Below the pieces are notes generated by a model. That model did no database searches. It was given only the letters and a program-made list of their open reading frames with translations, and was not told the DNA's origin. A program made the translations under genes and the position numbers. Shown piece after piece: positions 41,444 to 51,060 of a DNA stretch of 64,000 nucleotides. The DNA is from Marilutibacter penaei. Lineage in GTDB: Bacteria; Pseudomonadota; Gammaproteobacteria; Xanthomonadales; Xanthomonadaceae. Where the stretch lies: contig NZ_JACHTE010000007.1 of assembly GCF_014145395.1 (NCBI RefSeq), positions 168,888 to 232,887 of the forward strand. Reading direction: 5' to 3'. The stretch's first letter is position 1. The number at the start of each line of letters is the position of its first letter.

Positions 41444-42595
41444 ATGCGTTATACCATCGTCACCGAGACCTATCCGCCGGAAATCAATGGCGTTGCGCTG
41501 ACGGTGCAACGCCTGGAGCGCGGTCTGCGTGCACGCGGTCACGCCGTGACGGTGGTGCGTCCGCGGCAGGGGCGTCAGGACAGCGCGGCCGCCCATGAGC
41601 ACCTGGTGCCAGGCGCACCGCTTCCGCGCTACCCGGGGCTGCGCCTGGGCTTCCCCTCCGCCCGGCGGCTGAAACGGCTGTGGCGGCAGTCCACGCCCGA
41701 TGCGCTCTACGTGGCGACGGAAGGACCGCTCGGCTGGTCGGCCGTCCGCGCCGCTCGGCGGATCGGGATCCCGGTTGCGACCGGCCTGCATACGCGCTTC
41801 GACGAATACATGCGCGACTACGGCGCAGCGGCGCTGACCGGGCTTGCACTCGGGTGGATGCGCCATTTCCACAATCGCGCCGATGCCACCCTCGTGCCCA
41901 CCCGCGAACTCGCCCGTTTCCTGGGCGGCAAGGGGTTCAGGAACGTGGTCCACCTGCCGCGCGCCGTGGATGGAAACCGGTTCTCCCCCGTCCACCGGGA
42001 CCCCGCCCTGCGCGCGGCCTGGGGGCTCGCGGAGAAGGACCTGGCTGTCCTGTATCTGGGCCGGATCGCAGCGGAGAAAAACCTCGACCTCGCGGTACGG
42101 AGTTTCCGTGCGATCCAGCAGCACCGGCCCGACGCACGCTTCGTCTGGATCGGCGACGGCCCGGAGCGGTCGCGCATCGAGCAGGACAACCCCGACTTCG
42201 TGTTCTGCGGCATGCAGCGGGGCGAGGCGCTGGCCCGCCATTGCGCGAGCGGCGACCTGTTCCCATTCCCGAGCCGCAGCGAGACCTTCGGCAATGTCAC
42301 CCTCGAAGCCCTGGCCAGTGGCGTGCCCACCGTCGCGTTCGACTACGGTGCTGCGCGCGAGCACCTGCGCGACGGGCTTGATGGACGTACCGTCCCGGAC
42401 GGCGATGAAGCGGCCTTCATCGCCGCGGCGCAAGCGCTCGCCCTCGACGATGCACTGCGTGCGGACATGGCCATCCAGTGTCCCCGAGCAGTGGCAACAC
42501 TTCGTCCCGAACAGGTCGCCGCCGACCTGGATGCCGTGCTCGAGGGCCTGGCGAATGCCCGGGCCCCGGCCGGCGCGACCGCCGAACCGTCATGA
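41444..42595 (+). CDS. Glycosyltransferase family 4, mannosyltransferase-like
   Basis: A 383-residue GT-B enzyme: N-terminal IVTETYPPEINGVALTVQRL, C-terminal donor domain with VLYLGRIAAEKNLDLAVRSF, WIGDGPERSRIE, and the family motif FPSRSETFGNVTLEALASGVPTV. It resembles GDP-mannose-dependent alpha-mannosyltransferases of the MgtA/PimB type that act on glycolipids. The donor and acceptor are inferred. It is followed after 11 bases by a PAP2 phosphatase. Confidence 0.87.
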   Translation: MRYTIVTETYPPEINGVALTVQRLERGLRARGHAVTVVRPRQGRQDSAAAHEHLVPGAPLPRYPGLRLGFPSARRLKRLWRQSTPDALYVATEGPLGWSAVRAARRIGIPVATGLHTRFDEYMRDYGAAALTGLALGWMRHFHNRADATLVPTRELARFLGGKGFRNVVHLPRAVDGNRFSPVHRDPALRAAWGLAEKDLAVLYLGRIAAEKNLDLAVRSFRAIQQHRPDARFVWIGDGPERSRIEQDNPDFVFCGMQRGEALARHCASGDLFPFPSRSETFGNVTLEALASGVPTVAFDYGAAREHLRDGLDGRTVPDGDEAAFIAAAQALALDDALRADMAIQCPRAVATLRPEQVAADLDAVLEGLANARAPAGATAEPS

Positions 42596-42606
42596 GGAGG
42601 CCTCCC

Positions 42607-43170
42607 ATGCAACGCCTGCCCCTGCACAAACGCCTTCTGGATGGCGCCCAGCTCGGTGATTCAGGCTGGTGCCTGCGCGCCAACCGCTGGGGCGGGCGAT
42701 GGTCGCTGCCCTGCCGGTATTTCGCCGCGATCAGCCGGCTCGGCGACGGCCTGTTCTGGTACGTGCTGATGGCCGCGCTGGTCATGGCGGACGGCTGGGC
42801 CGGCGTCGCGGCTTCCGCGCACATGGCCGCGACCGGCCTGATCGCGCTGACGCTGTACAAGCTGCTGAAACGCTGGACGCGACGGCCCCGGCCGTTCGCC
42901 TCGGACCAGCGCATCCACGCGCTGGTGGCCCCGCTGGACGAGTTCAGTTTCCCTTCCGGCCATACCCTGCACGCGGTGGCCTTCAGCCTGGTCGCCACCG
43001 CGCACTATCCCGTGCTGGCCTGGCTGCTGTTTCCGTTTACGTTGAGCGTGGCCCTTTCGCGCGTGGTACTCGGCCTGCATTACCCGAGCGACGTCCTCGC
43101 CGCGACCGGCATCGGGATCGCGCTTGCCACGCTTTCGCTGTGGCTGGTGCCCGGGATCACGCTGTTCTGA
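42607..43170 (+). CDS. PAP2 family phosphatase, membrane-bound
   Basis: A 187-residue protein. The start ATG at 42607 has an excellent ribosome binding site (GAGGAGG at 42594-42600); an upstream ATG at 42592 lacks one. The PAP2 catalytic motifs are K..TRRPRPF, FPSGH and SRVVLGLHYPSD, set among about five transmembrane helices. Likely substrates are lipid phosphates such as phosphatidic acid, phosphatidylglycerophosphate or undecaprenyl pyrophosphate. It is paired with the glycosyltransferase and overlaps the convergent hydrolase gene by 14 bases. Confidence 0.9.
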   Translation: MQRLPLHKRLLDGAQLGDSGWCLRANRWGGRWSLPCRYFAAISRLGDGLFWYVLMAALVMADGWAGVAASAHMAATGLIALTLYKLLKRWTRRPRPFASDQRIHALVAPLDEFSFPSGHTLHAVAFSLVATAHYPVLAWLLFPFTLSVALSRVVLGLHYPSDVLAATGIGIALATLSLWLVPGITLF

Positions 43171-44086
43171 GCGTGGCGACCGGCCACGCGACGGACGCCC
43201 GTTCGAGCCCCGGTTGGCCCTGCGCGAGCCAGTCCAGATCGTTGGCGACCTGGGCCTGCCCGCGGCCGGCGTCCAGCGCATCGACCTCGAGGTCGGCCAC
43301 CGCCCAGCGCTGCCCGCCCGAAGTCGCCGCCAGCACGCCATCGGCGGGCCAGCCCACGTCCATGGGCGCATAGATCGCGGCCTCGCCGGTGTTCATGTCC
43401 AGCGCCGGACTCCACGCCGCTTCACCCGCGGTAACCGACTGGACCACGAAGCAGCGGTTCTCCAGCGCGCGCGCCAGGCAGCCCACGCGCACCCGCGTGG
43501 CACCGGCTGCGGTATCGGTACAACTGGGGACGACCAGCACGCGCGCACCCGCTTCCCGCTGCGCACGCACGGGCAAGGGAAACTCCGCGTCGTAACAGAC
43601 GGCAATTCCCGCACGCAGCCCGTCCAGCGGGATCACGCTCAATGCGTCGCCCGCTTCAATCGTCCCGGCGCGCCTCTCGAAGGCGGTCAACTGCAGTTTG
43701 TCCTGCCAGGCCACGCCACCGTCGGGCGTGAAGTGGTAGCACCGGTTGCGCCAGCGGTCCTCACCGCGCTTGAGCAGGAAGGTACCGGCGCTCACGTGGA
43801 GGTCCAGCGTGTGCGCGAGCCCCGCGAACAGCGCCATCCAGTCCGCGTGGTGCAACTGGATGGCCTCCAGCGAGGCCTGGAGATCGGCATGGACGGCAGG
43901 CGGGTGACAGGCCGCCAGCTCCAGCGACAGATACTCGGGCAGCACCGCCCAGTTTGCGCCCGCATCGCGTGCTTCGCCGAGCCATTCCGCCTGCTTGCGC
44001 GCAAACGCCTTGAAATCGAAACCCTGCGTCCGGGGCTCGATCCGGTACTTCGCGGCCGCCACGCGCCACCGTCCAGCCCGGGGCAT
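43157..44086 (-). CDS. Carbon-nitrogen hydrolase (nitrilase superfamily)
   Basis: A 309-residue amidase-fold protein with the catalytic Glu51 (LPEYLSLE), Lys130 (WQDKLQL) and Cys164 (AVCYDAEFP). The start MPRAGRWRVAAAKYRIEP at 44086 shares one base with the stop of the upstream acetyltransferase. Proteins fusing a GNAT domain to this kind of hydrolase are known in other bacteria, so the two gene products probably act together. Substrate unknown. Confidence 0.88.
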   Translation of the reverse strand: MPRAGRWRVAAAKYRIEPRTQGFDFKAFARKQAEWLGEARDAGANWAVLPEYLSLELAACHPPAVHADLQASLEAIQLHHADWMALFAGLAHTLDLHVSAGTFLLKRGEDRWRNRCYHFTPDGGVAWQDKLQLTAFERRAGTIEAGDALSVIPLDGLRAGIAVCYDAEFPLPVRAQREAGARVLVVPSCTDTAAGATRVRVGCLARALENRCFVVQSVTAGEAAWSPALDMNTGEAAIYAPMDVGWPADGVLAATSGGQRWAVADLEVDALDAGRGQAQVANDLDWLAQGQPGLERASVAWPVATLRTA

Positions 44087-44697
44087 CAGACGCGCTCCAT
44101 CGGCCGCATCCAGTACGTCAACACGTGGTCCATCTCGCCGAGGTCCACCTCGTTCCATGGCAGGCGGACCTGCAGATCGGGCCGCGGCTGGTAGCCGCGC
44201 TTGCGCCAGAATGCCTCGTGGCCACGATGGAAGGGGGGCCTCCGCGGGTCGTCGTCGGACCGTTGGACAGCACAGAACGCCGTCCAGCGGAAGCCGCCCA
44301 GTGAGCGCGCGTGCGCTTCGCGTGCGTCGAAGAAGCGGTGGCCCACGCCGCGCCCGCGATAGGCGGGCAGCAGGACCGACTCCCCGAAGTAGAACACCTC
44401 TGCCGGATCGATCGCGCTGCCGTCGAAGGGCTTCCTGAATGCCTCGCTTTCATCCGCCAGGGGCAAGCCCGTGGAAGCGCCCACTACCCGCGCCTCGTCG
44501 AAGGCCAACGCGACCACGCTGAACGCCGATTGCAGGTAGACCTTGAGGTAGGCGGCTTCGTACTTCGCATCGCCGTCGTACACATACGGCCAGCCGCGGA
44601 AGACCTCGATGCGCAACTTCGCCAGGTCCACGACATGGGACTGGATGGCCTGTCCGGATACGAGCCGGAGGTCGATGCGACGCGTGGGAGTCTCCAT
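44086..44697 (-). CDS. GNAT family N-acetyltransferase
   Basis: A 203-residue protein with a GNAT acetyl-CoA binding segment VLLPAYRGRGVGHRFFDARE. The flanking regions (LRIEVFRGWPYVYDGDAKYE near the start and an aromatic C-terminus) match the GNAT half of GNAT/C-N hydrolase fusion proteins. It is coupled to the hydrolase through a TGATG overlap. Confidence 0.85.
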   Translation of the reverse strand: METPTRRIDLRLVSGQAIQSHVVDLAKLRIEVFRGWPYVYDGDAKYEAAYLKVYLQSAFSVVALAFDEARVVGASTGLPLADESEAFRKPFDGSAIDPAEVFYFGESVLLPAYRGRGVGHRFFDAREAHARSLGGFRWTAFCAVQRSDDDPRRPPFHRGHEAFWRKRGYQPRPDLQVRLPWNEVDLGEMDHVLTYWMRPMERV

Positions 44698-44810
44698 CCG
44701 GCGATTCTAGATCCCGTGACGCAGGTCCAACGACCGTTGGGACGCCGGTCTCGACCGGCCATGCACCACGGTCCCGGAAACGCGGGTCACGCGTCTCCGG
44801 GACCGGTGGC

Positions 44811-46169
44811 TCAGGCGTGCGGCGCGGCCTGCCCGCCCCGGGCCAACTGGTACCAGTCCACCTTGCGCGTCACCGTCATCAGTGCGGCCAGCACCACGAA
44901 CAGCAGGCCCGAGCCCAGCACCAGCGCGTTGTCTTCCGACACCAGCAGGCCATACAGGGCGGCGTAGAGCAGGCCCAGCATGGCCGCGAAGCCCCAGCCG
45001 CGCCATGCGCTGCGCAGCACCGCCGCCAGGTAGAAACCGATCAGCCCCAGGCAGGCCACGCTGGCCGCAAGGTAGGCCCAGCCAAAGGCAATGTGCTCGC
45101 TGAGACTGACCAGCAGCAGGAAGAAGATCGCGAGTGCGAGTCCGACCAGGCCGTACTGGATCGGGTGGATCGGCAAGTGCTTGACCAGTTCGAAGACGAA
45201 GAAGCCCACGAAGGTGAGCAGCACGAACAGGAGTCCGTACTTGGTCGCGCGGTCCGCCTTGGAATAGACATTGACCGGATCCACCAGCGAAACCTGCACC
45301 ACGTCGAGCGTCCCCCGCGCATCGCCATGGGGGTCGCGGGTCGGCTCGCCCGGGAGCGACGCGCCGTCGAGGTACTGGCGCTGCGCCGCGGTCGCGACCG
45401 ACGCCACCTGCCAGCGTGCGGTGAAGCCATCGGGCCGCACGTCCCGCCCCCGCGGCAGGAAGCTGCCGCCGAAGCGGGGATGCGGCCAGCCGGACGCGAT
45501 CGAAAAATCATTCTGCTTCCCGAGGGGCGCGAGCGAGAGCGACTCGGTGCCCGCGAGCAGGAAAGCCATCCGGCTTTCGAACGCCAGCCGTGCACCGGGC
45601 AGTGGCGCATCCAGCCGCACGTGGATCCCGTTGCCATTGCGGCTGCCCAACCCTTCCTCGACCGCCACGGTGCGGCCGTCCAGGGTCACCGATGGCTGGC
45701 CCCCAAGCCCGCGGACGTCCGCAATGCCGTAGCTGAGCCAGGGCTTGCCTATCCTGCGGGCATCCCCTTCCGGCGTTGCGGGGATGGGGGCATCAAACCG
45801 CGCCTCCGCCACGCCGTCCCATTCGTAGACCCGGACCTCATGCAGGCCCAGACGCCGGGTATCCGGCTTCAGCGGCCCGCTGAGCTCAAGCGTCTCGGGG
45901 AAGAACACCCAGCGTCGGTCCTGCCAGCGTTCGACCTCCCGGACCACGCCGTCCTCGCCTTTCTCCTCGACCCAAGTGCGCTCGCTGTAGGGCACCACCA
46001 GCACCGGTCCCGCGAACGCCTGCGCCCCGGCATAGCTTTGCGCGACCTCCTGCACGGCTTCCATCCGGTGGGTCTGGCGCTCATTGATCACGCCGCGGAT
46101 CATCGTCAGCGGCACCAGGATCGCGAGCGTCATGCCCGCGACCAGCAGGATCTTCATCCACAGTCGCAT
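44811..46169 (-). CDS. creD: Inner membrane protein CreD
   Basis: A 452-residue protein. The start MRLWMKILLVAGMTLAILVP at 46169 has GGGAGA upstream; an extension to 46223 is possible. One N-terminal transmembrane helix is followed by a large periplasmic domain (about 35-300). Six or so C-terminal helices start at RATKYGLLFVLLTFVGFFVFE, the CreD hallmark. In E. coli it is part of the CreBC regulon and linked to envelope stress and colicin tolerance. It is downstream of creB-creC. Confidence 0.92.
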   Translation of the reverse strand: MRLWMKILLVAGMTLAILVPLTMIRGVINERQTHRMEAVQEVAQSYAGAQAFAGPVLVVPYSERTWVEEKGEDGVVREVERWQDRRWVFFPETLELSGPLKPDTRRLGLHEVRVYEWDGVAEARFDAPIPATPEGDARRIGKPWLSYGIADVRGLGGQPSVTLDGRTVAVEEGLGSRNGNGIHVRLDAPLPGARLAFESRMAFLLAGTESLSLAPLGKQNDFSIASGWPHPRFGGSFLPRGRDVRPDGFTARWQVASVATAAQRQYLDGASLPGEPTRDPHGDARGTLDVVQVSLVDPVNVYSKADRATKYGLLFVLLTFVGFFVFELVKHLPIHPIQYGLVGLALAIFFLLLVSLSEHIAFGWAYLAASVACLGLIGFYLAAVLRSAWRGWGFAAMLGLLYAALYGLLVSEDNALVLGSGLLFVVLAALMTVTRKVDWYQLARGGQAAPHA

Positions 46170-46265
46170 CGTCGTCTCCCAGGGTTGCGATGCGTGCAGG
46201 ATCCGGGCCGCCGGGGTGGCCACGACGTCGGGACGGTGAAGCGACGGTGAAGTCGATCGCCGGGC

Positions 46266-47717
46266 TCAGGCGCCGGCCCGCAGCGGCAGCCACATGCTCG
46301 CGACGGCGCCCCCGCCTTCGCGATTGGCCAGCGACGCCCGCCCGCCGTGCAGGGCGGCGACCTCCGCCACGAAGGCCAGGCCCAGTCCGCTGCTCCGGCT
46401 GCCGCCACCGGGGCGCGCCAGCGAGTAGAAGCGTTCGAACGCGCGCCCCAGTGCATACGCCGGAACGCCCGTGCCGCGGTCACGAACCTCGATGCGACAC
46501 CCGCCTTCATGCGGGCACACCACCAGCGCCAGCGCGCTGCCCGCAGGCGCGAAGTCCGTCGCGTTCTCGACGAGGTTCAGCAGCGCCTGGCGCAGCAGGA
46601 ACGCGTCGCCCTCCACGATCACCGAGGCAGGCGCGTCCACCGTGGCGTCCAGGCCGGCAGCCTCCAGCCCCGGCCGCGCCAGCTCCAGGACGTCGTCCAG
46701 CAGCCGCACCACGTCCACCGGTCGTGGATCATCGAGGCGCTGGCGATGCTCCACCGCCGCCAGCGCCAGCAGCTTGTCGATCATCTGCGCCAGGCGCTCG
46801 CTCTGGCGACGGATGCGTGCTGCGAAACGCACGCGATCCGCTTCGCCCATCGGCACGGCGTCGGCATCGCCCTCGAGCAGTTCCGCGCTTCCCCGGATCG
46901 CCGCCAGCGGGCTCTTCATCTCGTGGGTCAGGGCATGGACGTACTGCTCCACGTACTGCTTGCCCTCCAGTCGCGCGCGCATCGTCTCCAGTGCCTCGCC
47001 CAGCGCGCCGAACTCACCGCTGACCGGCGGCGGCATCGCGCGCTCCCCGCGCGTGACCGCCTGGGCGTAGGCCTGGAGCCGGTGCACCTGGCGCGACAAC
47101 CACCAGGCCGCCCCCAGTCCCACCGCCAGGGCCACCCCGAGCAGCACCAGCCCCCAACGCAGGACCGTCCCCTGGCTGCGCGCGATGAAAGGCGCCAGCG
47201 CCCGGTTTGGCTTGGCCACGGTCAGCGAGCCGACGATGCGACCGTTGGCATCGAGGATGGGCGCCGCGACATGCATGACCGTCGAACCCGGGTCGTCCGG
47301 GCGCTCCGGGCTGGAGCGCGCCCCATAGCGGCCGCGCAGGGTCAGGTAGACATCGTTCCAGCGCGAGTAGTCGCGCCCCAGGTCGCGACCGCTGGAATCG
47401 AACACGACGATGCCGTCCGCATCGGTCACGTAGACGCGGTACTGCGCGGCGCGCTTGCCGAAGCCCCAGATCTCGGCGCCCAGGTCGCGCTGGCCCAGCG
47501 CCCGGATGCGCGTGGCGAAACGACCGTCGTCGATGCGGCCGGCGAGGAAATCATCGGTGGCCAGCTCCGCCAGCACGTTGGCGGTATCGACCAGGGTGTC
47601 CTCCATCGCCTGGCGGACACCCGGCTTGACCTCAGCCAGGAAGACCCGTGCCAGCAGCACGCCGGTCAGCGCGACGATCACGAAGTAGCCGAGGAAGATG
47701 CGCAGCCCGATCCGCAC
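46266..47717 (-). CDS. creC: Sensor histidine kinase CreC
   Basis: A 483-residue kinase with an N-terminal transmembrane helix, periplasmic sensor domain (about 30-180), second helix (WGLVLLGVALAVGLGAAWWL) and HAMP-like region. HisKA has the phospho-acceptor His in ALTHEMKSPLAAIRGSAELL. HATPase motifs are NLVENATDFAP, VRDRGTGVP and SSGLGLAFVAEV. It is 9 bases after creB. No creA gene is seen in the cluster. Confidence 0.93.
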   Translation of the reverse strand: MRIGLRIFLGYFVIVALTGVLLARVFLAEVKPGVRQAMEDTLVDTANVLAELATDDFLAGRIDDGRFATRIRALGQRDLGAEIWGFGKRAAQYRVYVTDADGIVVFDSSGRDLGRDYSRWNDVYLTLRGRYGARSSPERPDDPGSTVMHVAAPILDANGRIVGSLTVAKPNRALAPFIARSQGTVLRWGLVLLGVALAVGLGAAWWLSRQVHRLQAYAQAVTRGERAMPPPVSGEFGALGEALETMRARLEGKQYVEQYVHALTHEMKSPLAAIRGSAELLEGDADAVPMGEADRVRFAARIRRQSERLAQMIDKLLALAAVEHRQRLDDPRPVDVVRLLDDVLELARPGLEAAGLDATVDAPASVIVEGDAFLLRQALLNLVENATDFAPAGSALALVVCPHEGGCRIEVRDRGTGVPAYALGRAFERFYSLARPGGGSRSSGLGLAFVAEVAALHGGRASLANREGGGAVASMWLPLRAGA

Positions 47718-47726
47718 GGCGCGCCC

Positions 47727-48407
47727 TCAGCCTTCGCTGTCCAGCGAGTAGCCCAGGCCACGGTGGGTGCGGATCGGGTCGATGTCGGCCGCCACCTCGC
47801 GCAGCTTCGCACGCAGCGTCTTGACGTGAGTGTCGACCGTGCGATCACCGCTTTCCAGCGCATCGCCCCACACCCGGTCCATCAACTGGGCGCGCGACAG
47901 CACCGCACCCGGCCGTTGCAACAGCGCCGCGAGCAGGCCGTATTCGTAGCGGGTCAAGTCCAGCGGCTGGCCGCGAAAGCGGATGCGATGGCCCTCGGCG
48001 TCGTGTTCGAACTCGCCCGCCCGTCGCAGCGGCGCGTCGCTCCCGCGCTGTTCCCGCCGCAGCACCACCCGGACGCGCGCCACCAGCTCGCGCGGCGAGA
48101 ACGGCTTGGTGACGTAATCGTCGGCGCCCAGCTCAAGCCCGAGGATGCGGTCGATCTCGCCGCCCTGCGCGGTCAGGAAGATCACCGGGAGGTCGCGATG
48201 GCGACGCAGGCGGCGGCACAGGTCGAGTCCGCTGGTGTCCGGCAGTCCGATGTCGAGGATGGCCAGGCCATGCCGCCCTCCGACAGCCAGGCGCTCCGCG
48301 TCGCCACCCGTAGGCGCGTGGTCGACCTCGAACCCGGCGGCCTGCAGGGCATAGCGGACGGTCTCGGCGATGTCGGTTTCGTCTTCGACCAGCAGGATGC
48401 GCGTCAT
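47727..48407 (-). CDS. creB: Response regulator CreB
   Basis: A 226-residue OmpR-type regulator with phospho-acceptor Asp52 (AILDIGLPDTSG), Lys in VTKPFSPRELVAR and a winged-helix C-terminal domain ending THRGLGYSLDSEG. The start is MTRILLVEDETDIAETVRYA at 48407; the long open frame upstream is antisense to rlmJ. It heads creB-creC-creD and diverges from rlmJ. Confidence 0.94.
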   Translation of the reverse strand: MTRILLVEDETDIAETVRYALQAAGFEVDHAPTGGDAERLAVGGRHGLAILDIGLPDTSGLDLCRRLRRHRDLPVIFLTAQGGEIDRILGLELGADDYVTKPFSPRELVARVRVVLRREQRGSDAPLRRAGEFEHDAEGHRIRFRGQPLDLTRYEYGLLAALLQRPGAVLSRAQLMDRVWGDALESGDRTVDTHVKTLRAKLREVAADIDPIRTHRGLGYSLDSEG

Positions 48408-48512
48408 CGGGAATCGGCAGCGAACGTCGGTGATGCGCGACAATCTAGCCGGTCGGCACGCCCGCCGCGAGCAGCGCGCGTCGATCACCCCGTCCCACAG
48501 GCCCACGCATCG

Positions 48513-49370
48513 ATGAACTACCGCCACGCCTTCCATGCCGGCAACCACGCCGACGTCATCAAGCATGTCGTGCTGCTCGCGGCCTGCGATGCGCTGCTGG
48601 CCAAGCCCACGCCGGTGTTCGCGGTCGACACCCATGCCGGCCGGGGCCTGTACCGTTTGGACGCCGAAGCGTCCAGACGCACCGGCGAGGCCGAAGGCGG
48701 GATCGGGCGCCTGGCCGACGTGGCCCGCCAGTGCGCGCCGGTCGAGCGCTACCTGCAGGCGGTGCAGGCCTGCCGGATGGCGCAGGGCCCCGATGCCTAC
48801 CCCGGCTCCCCCTGGCTGCTGGCCCACGCGTTGCGCGAGCAGGACCGCATCGCGGCCTGCGAGCTGCAGCCGGAAGAGGCCCGCGCGCTCAAGGCCGTCT
48901 TCGCCGACGACCGCCGGGTCGCCGTGCATGCGCGCGACGGCTACGCCGCGCTGAAGGCCCTGTTGCCGCCCCGTATCGGCGAGACCCGCTTCGGCCGGGG
49001 CCTGGTCCTGGTCGACCCGCCCTACGAGGCCCAGCTCGCCGAGTTCGACGCCGCCCTCGCCGCACTGCGCGATGCGCTGCAGCGCTGGCCGCAGGGCATA
49101 CAGATGCTGTGGTATCCGATCAAGCAGCGGCGCCTGTTGCGCCCGTTCCTGCGCCGCGCCCGGGCACTGGACGCCCGCTCGATCCTGGTCGCCGAACTGA
49201 TGGTCCGGCCCGATGACTCGCCGCTGCGCATGAACGGCAGCGGCATGCTGGTCCTCAACGCCCCGTGGAAGTTCGACGAACCCCTGCGCGAAGCCCTGCC
49301 CGCGCTGGCAAAGGGCCTCGGCGAAGCAGGTGCCTCGTGGCACCTGGAGTGGCTGAAGGCGCCGGCCTGA
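48513..49370 (+). CDS. rlmJ: 23S rRNA (adenine(2030)-N6)-methyltransferase RlmJ
   Basis: A 285-residue protein with the family start MNYRHAFHAGNHADVIKHVV, the SAM-binding VDTHAGRGLYRL and the catalytic motif LVDPPYE. WYPIKQRRLL and RMNGSGMLVLNAPWKFDE follow, as in E. coli RlmJ. It methylates A2030 of 23S rRNA. A single gene, convergent with the cation efflux gene. Confidence 0.96.
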   Translation: MNYRHAFHAGNHADVIKHVVLLAACDALLAKPTPVFAVDTHAGRGLYRLDAEASRRTGEAEGGIGRLADVARQCAPVERYLQAVQACRMAQGPDAYPGSPWLLAHALREQDRIAACELQPEEARALKAVFADDRRVAVHARDGYAALKALLPPRIGETRFGRGLVLVDPPYEAQLAEFDAALAALRDALQRWPQGIQMLWYPIKQRRLLRPFLRRARALDARSILVAELMVRPDDSPLRMNGSGMLVLNAPWKFDEPLREALPALAKGLGEAGASWHLEWLKAPA

Positions 49371-49373
49371 AGC

Positions 49374-50288
49374 TCAGTTGCCGGCCTTGATGTCCGGCTC
49401 GAAGAAGCTCCAGCGCACCTCGGGGAAGGCCTGCTTCATTGCACGCTCGACGACGTTGATCTGCTCCACCAGCGCCGTGGCGTCGACGCCCTCCTTCATC
49501 CGCGCCTGCACCGACACCAGCATCTCGTTGCCGAGCTGCAGGGTGATCAGGCTGATGACCCGGGCGATCTCGGGACGGTTGTCGAGGAACTCGCGGATCT
49601 GCCGCTGGCGCAGCGGATCGACGCTCTGCCCGATCAGCATCGCCTTGACCTCCACCGCCACCAGTACGGCGATGACGATCAGCAGCACGCCGATGCCGAT
49701 GGTGCCGATCGCATCCCACATCGGGTTGCCGGTCACCACCGCCAGGATCACCGCGACCAGCGCGAACACCAGGCCCAGCAGGGCGGCGAGGTCCTCGCCG
49801 AAGATCACCACCAGCTCGCTCTGGCGGCTCTCGCGGAACCACTGCCAGATGCCGCGGTCACCACGCGACTTGTTGACCTCCTGCATGCACGCCCGCATCG
49901 AGATGCCTTCGACGATGATGCCGAACACCAGCACGCCCACCGCCCACCACCAGGCCCTCAGCTCTTCGGGGTGCTGCAGCTTGTGGATGCCCTCGTACAG
50001 CGAGAACATGCCGCCGACGGTGAACAGCATCACCGCCACCAGGAAGGACCAGAAGTAGATGGCCTTCCCGTAGCCCAGCGGATATTCCGGCGAAGCAGGC
50101 TTCTTCGCCTGTTTCATGCCCAGCAGGAGCAGGCCCTGGTTGCCGCAATCCGCCATCGAATGGACGGTTTCGGCCAGCATCGCGCCCGAGCCGGTGAAGA
50201 ACGCCGCCACGCCCTTGGCGCAGGCGAGCGCGAAGTTGGCACCCAGCGCGAAGAAGATCGCGCGCGTCGAATCACCACCACCGGCCAT
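49374..50288 (-). CDS. Cation diffusion facilitator family transporter
   Basis: A 304-residue protein with six predicted transmembrane helices and a C-terminal cytoplasmic domain. Metal-site residues are in AMLAETVHSMADCGNQGLLL and in GEDLAALLGLVFALVAVILA, equivalent to the paired H/D sites of the family. It likely exports Zn, Fe, Co or another divalent metal in exchange for protons. The metal is unknown. The start taken is ATG at 50288; a GTG two codons upstream is possible. Confidence 0.9.
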   Translation of the reverse strand: MAGGGDSTRAIFFALGANFALACAKGVAAFFTGSGAMLAETVHSMADCGNQGLLLLGMKQAKKPASPEYPLGYGKAIYFWSFLVAVMLFTVGGMFSLYEGIHKLQHPEELRAWWWAVGVLVFGIIVEGISMRACMQEVNKSRGDRGIWQWFRESRQSELVVIFGEDLAALLGLVFALVAVILAVVTGNPMWDAIGTIGIGVLLIVIAVLVAVEVKAMLIGQSVDPLRQRQIREFLDNRPEIARVISLITLQLGNEMLVSVQARMKEGVDATALVEQINVVERAMKQAFPEVRWSFFEPDIKAGN

Positions 50289-50496
50289 GCTCACGTTCCA
50301 TTGATTGGGGCTGCGCGAGTCTAGCACCGTGCGGTGCGACGGCTGCGTCGCGAAGGGGAGGCAGGGGGCTCCCGCGGCCGGTTGCCCGCGATCAATGCGT
50401 TCTCCGCCGAAAGGGTCCGCGGACCCTCCTCCGCCCGTCATCGAGGTGATCGCCAGATGAAGACGCCGTCCACACCCCCTGTGTCAGGATCGCCCC

Positions 50497-51060
50497 ATGG
50501 CCGCGCGTGACCGCCTCCCGCCCTGGCACGAGATCCAGCGCCTGCCCAATGGGCGCGAAGTGCTGATCCGGCCGATCCGGCCGGAAGATGCCGGTCCGAT
50601 CCGCGCCGCCTTCGGTCTGTTGCAGCCGGAAGAAGTCCGGCAGCGCTTCCTGCACTCGATGAAGGAGCTGTCGCCGGAGGCCGCCGAGCGACTGGCGCGG
50701 ATCAACCCCAAGACCGAATTCGCGCTCGTGGCCGCGGAGCCCCTCCCGCCGGGGGAGGCGCTGGTGGGCGCGGTTGCGCGCATCGCGATCGACCCGGACG
50801 GCCGGGACGCCGAGTTCGCCATCCTCGTCAGCCATTACATCGCCCACATGGGCCTCGGACGCTACCTGATGACCCGGCTGGTCAAGTGGGCCAAGGGCCA
50901 GGACATCCATCGCCTGTATGGCGACGTGTTCGAGCACAACACGCCGATGCTGCAGCTGGCGGAATCCCTGGGCTTCGTCCGGCATCGCCAGCAGGACGCC
51001 CCGGGGCTGGTGCGGGTGGTACTGGACCTCAGCCCACCGCCTTTGCAGGTGGCGTCCTGA
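50497..51060 (+). CDS. GNAT family acetyltransferase
   Basis: A 187-residue protein with a GNAT fold: LIRPIRPEDAGPIRAAFGLL, LVGAVARIAIDPD, then the acetyl-CoA loop YIAHMGLGRYLMTRLVKWAK and HRLYGDVFEHNTPMLQLAESLGF. It resembles the GNAT domain appended to some acyl-CoA synthetases and protein lysine acetyltransferases, but stands alone here. Substrate unknown. The 237 bases between it and mfd hold no recognised gene. Confidence 0.82.
   Translation: MAARDRLPPWHEIQRLPNGREVLIRPIRPEDAGPIRAAFGLLQPEEVRQRFLHSMKELSPEAAERLARINPKTEFALVAAEPLPPGEALVGAVARIAIDPDGRDAEFAILVSHYIAHMGLGRYLMTRLVKWAKGQDIHRLYGDVFEHNTPMLQLAESLGFVRHRQQDAPGLVRVVLDLSPPPLQVAS

Noticed and set aside
46347..48512. Long plus-strand frame opposite creC and creB that runs into rlmJ
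   Set aside because: It is antisense to well-conserved creC/creB; the true rlmJ start is at 48513.
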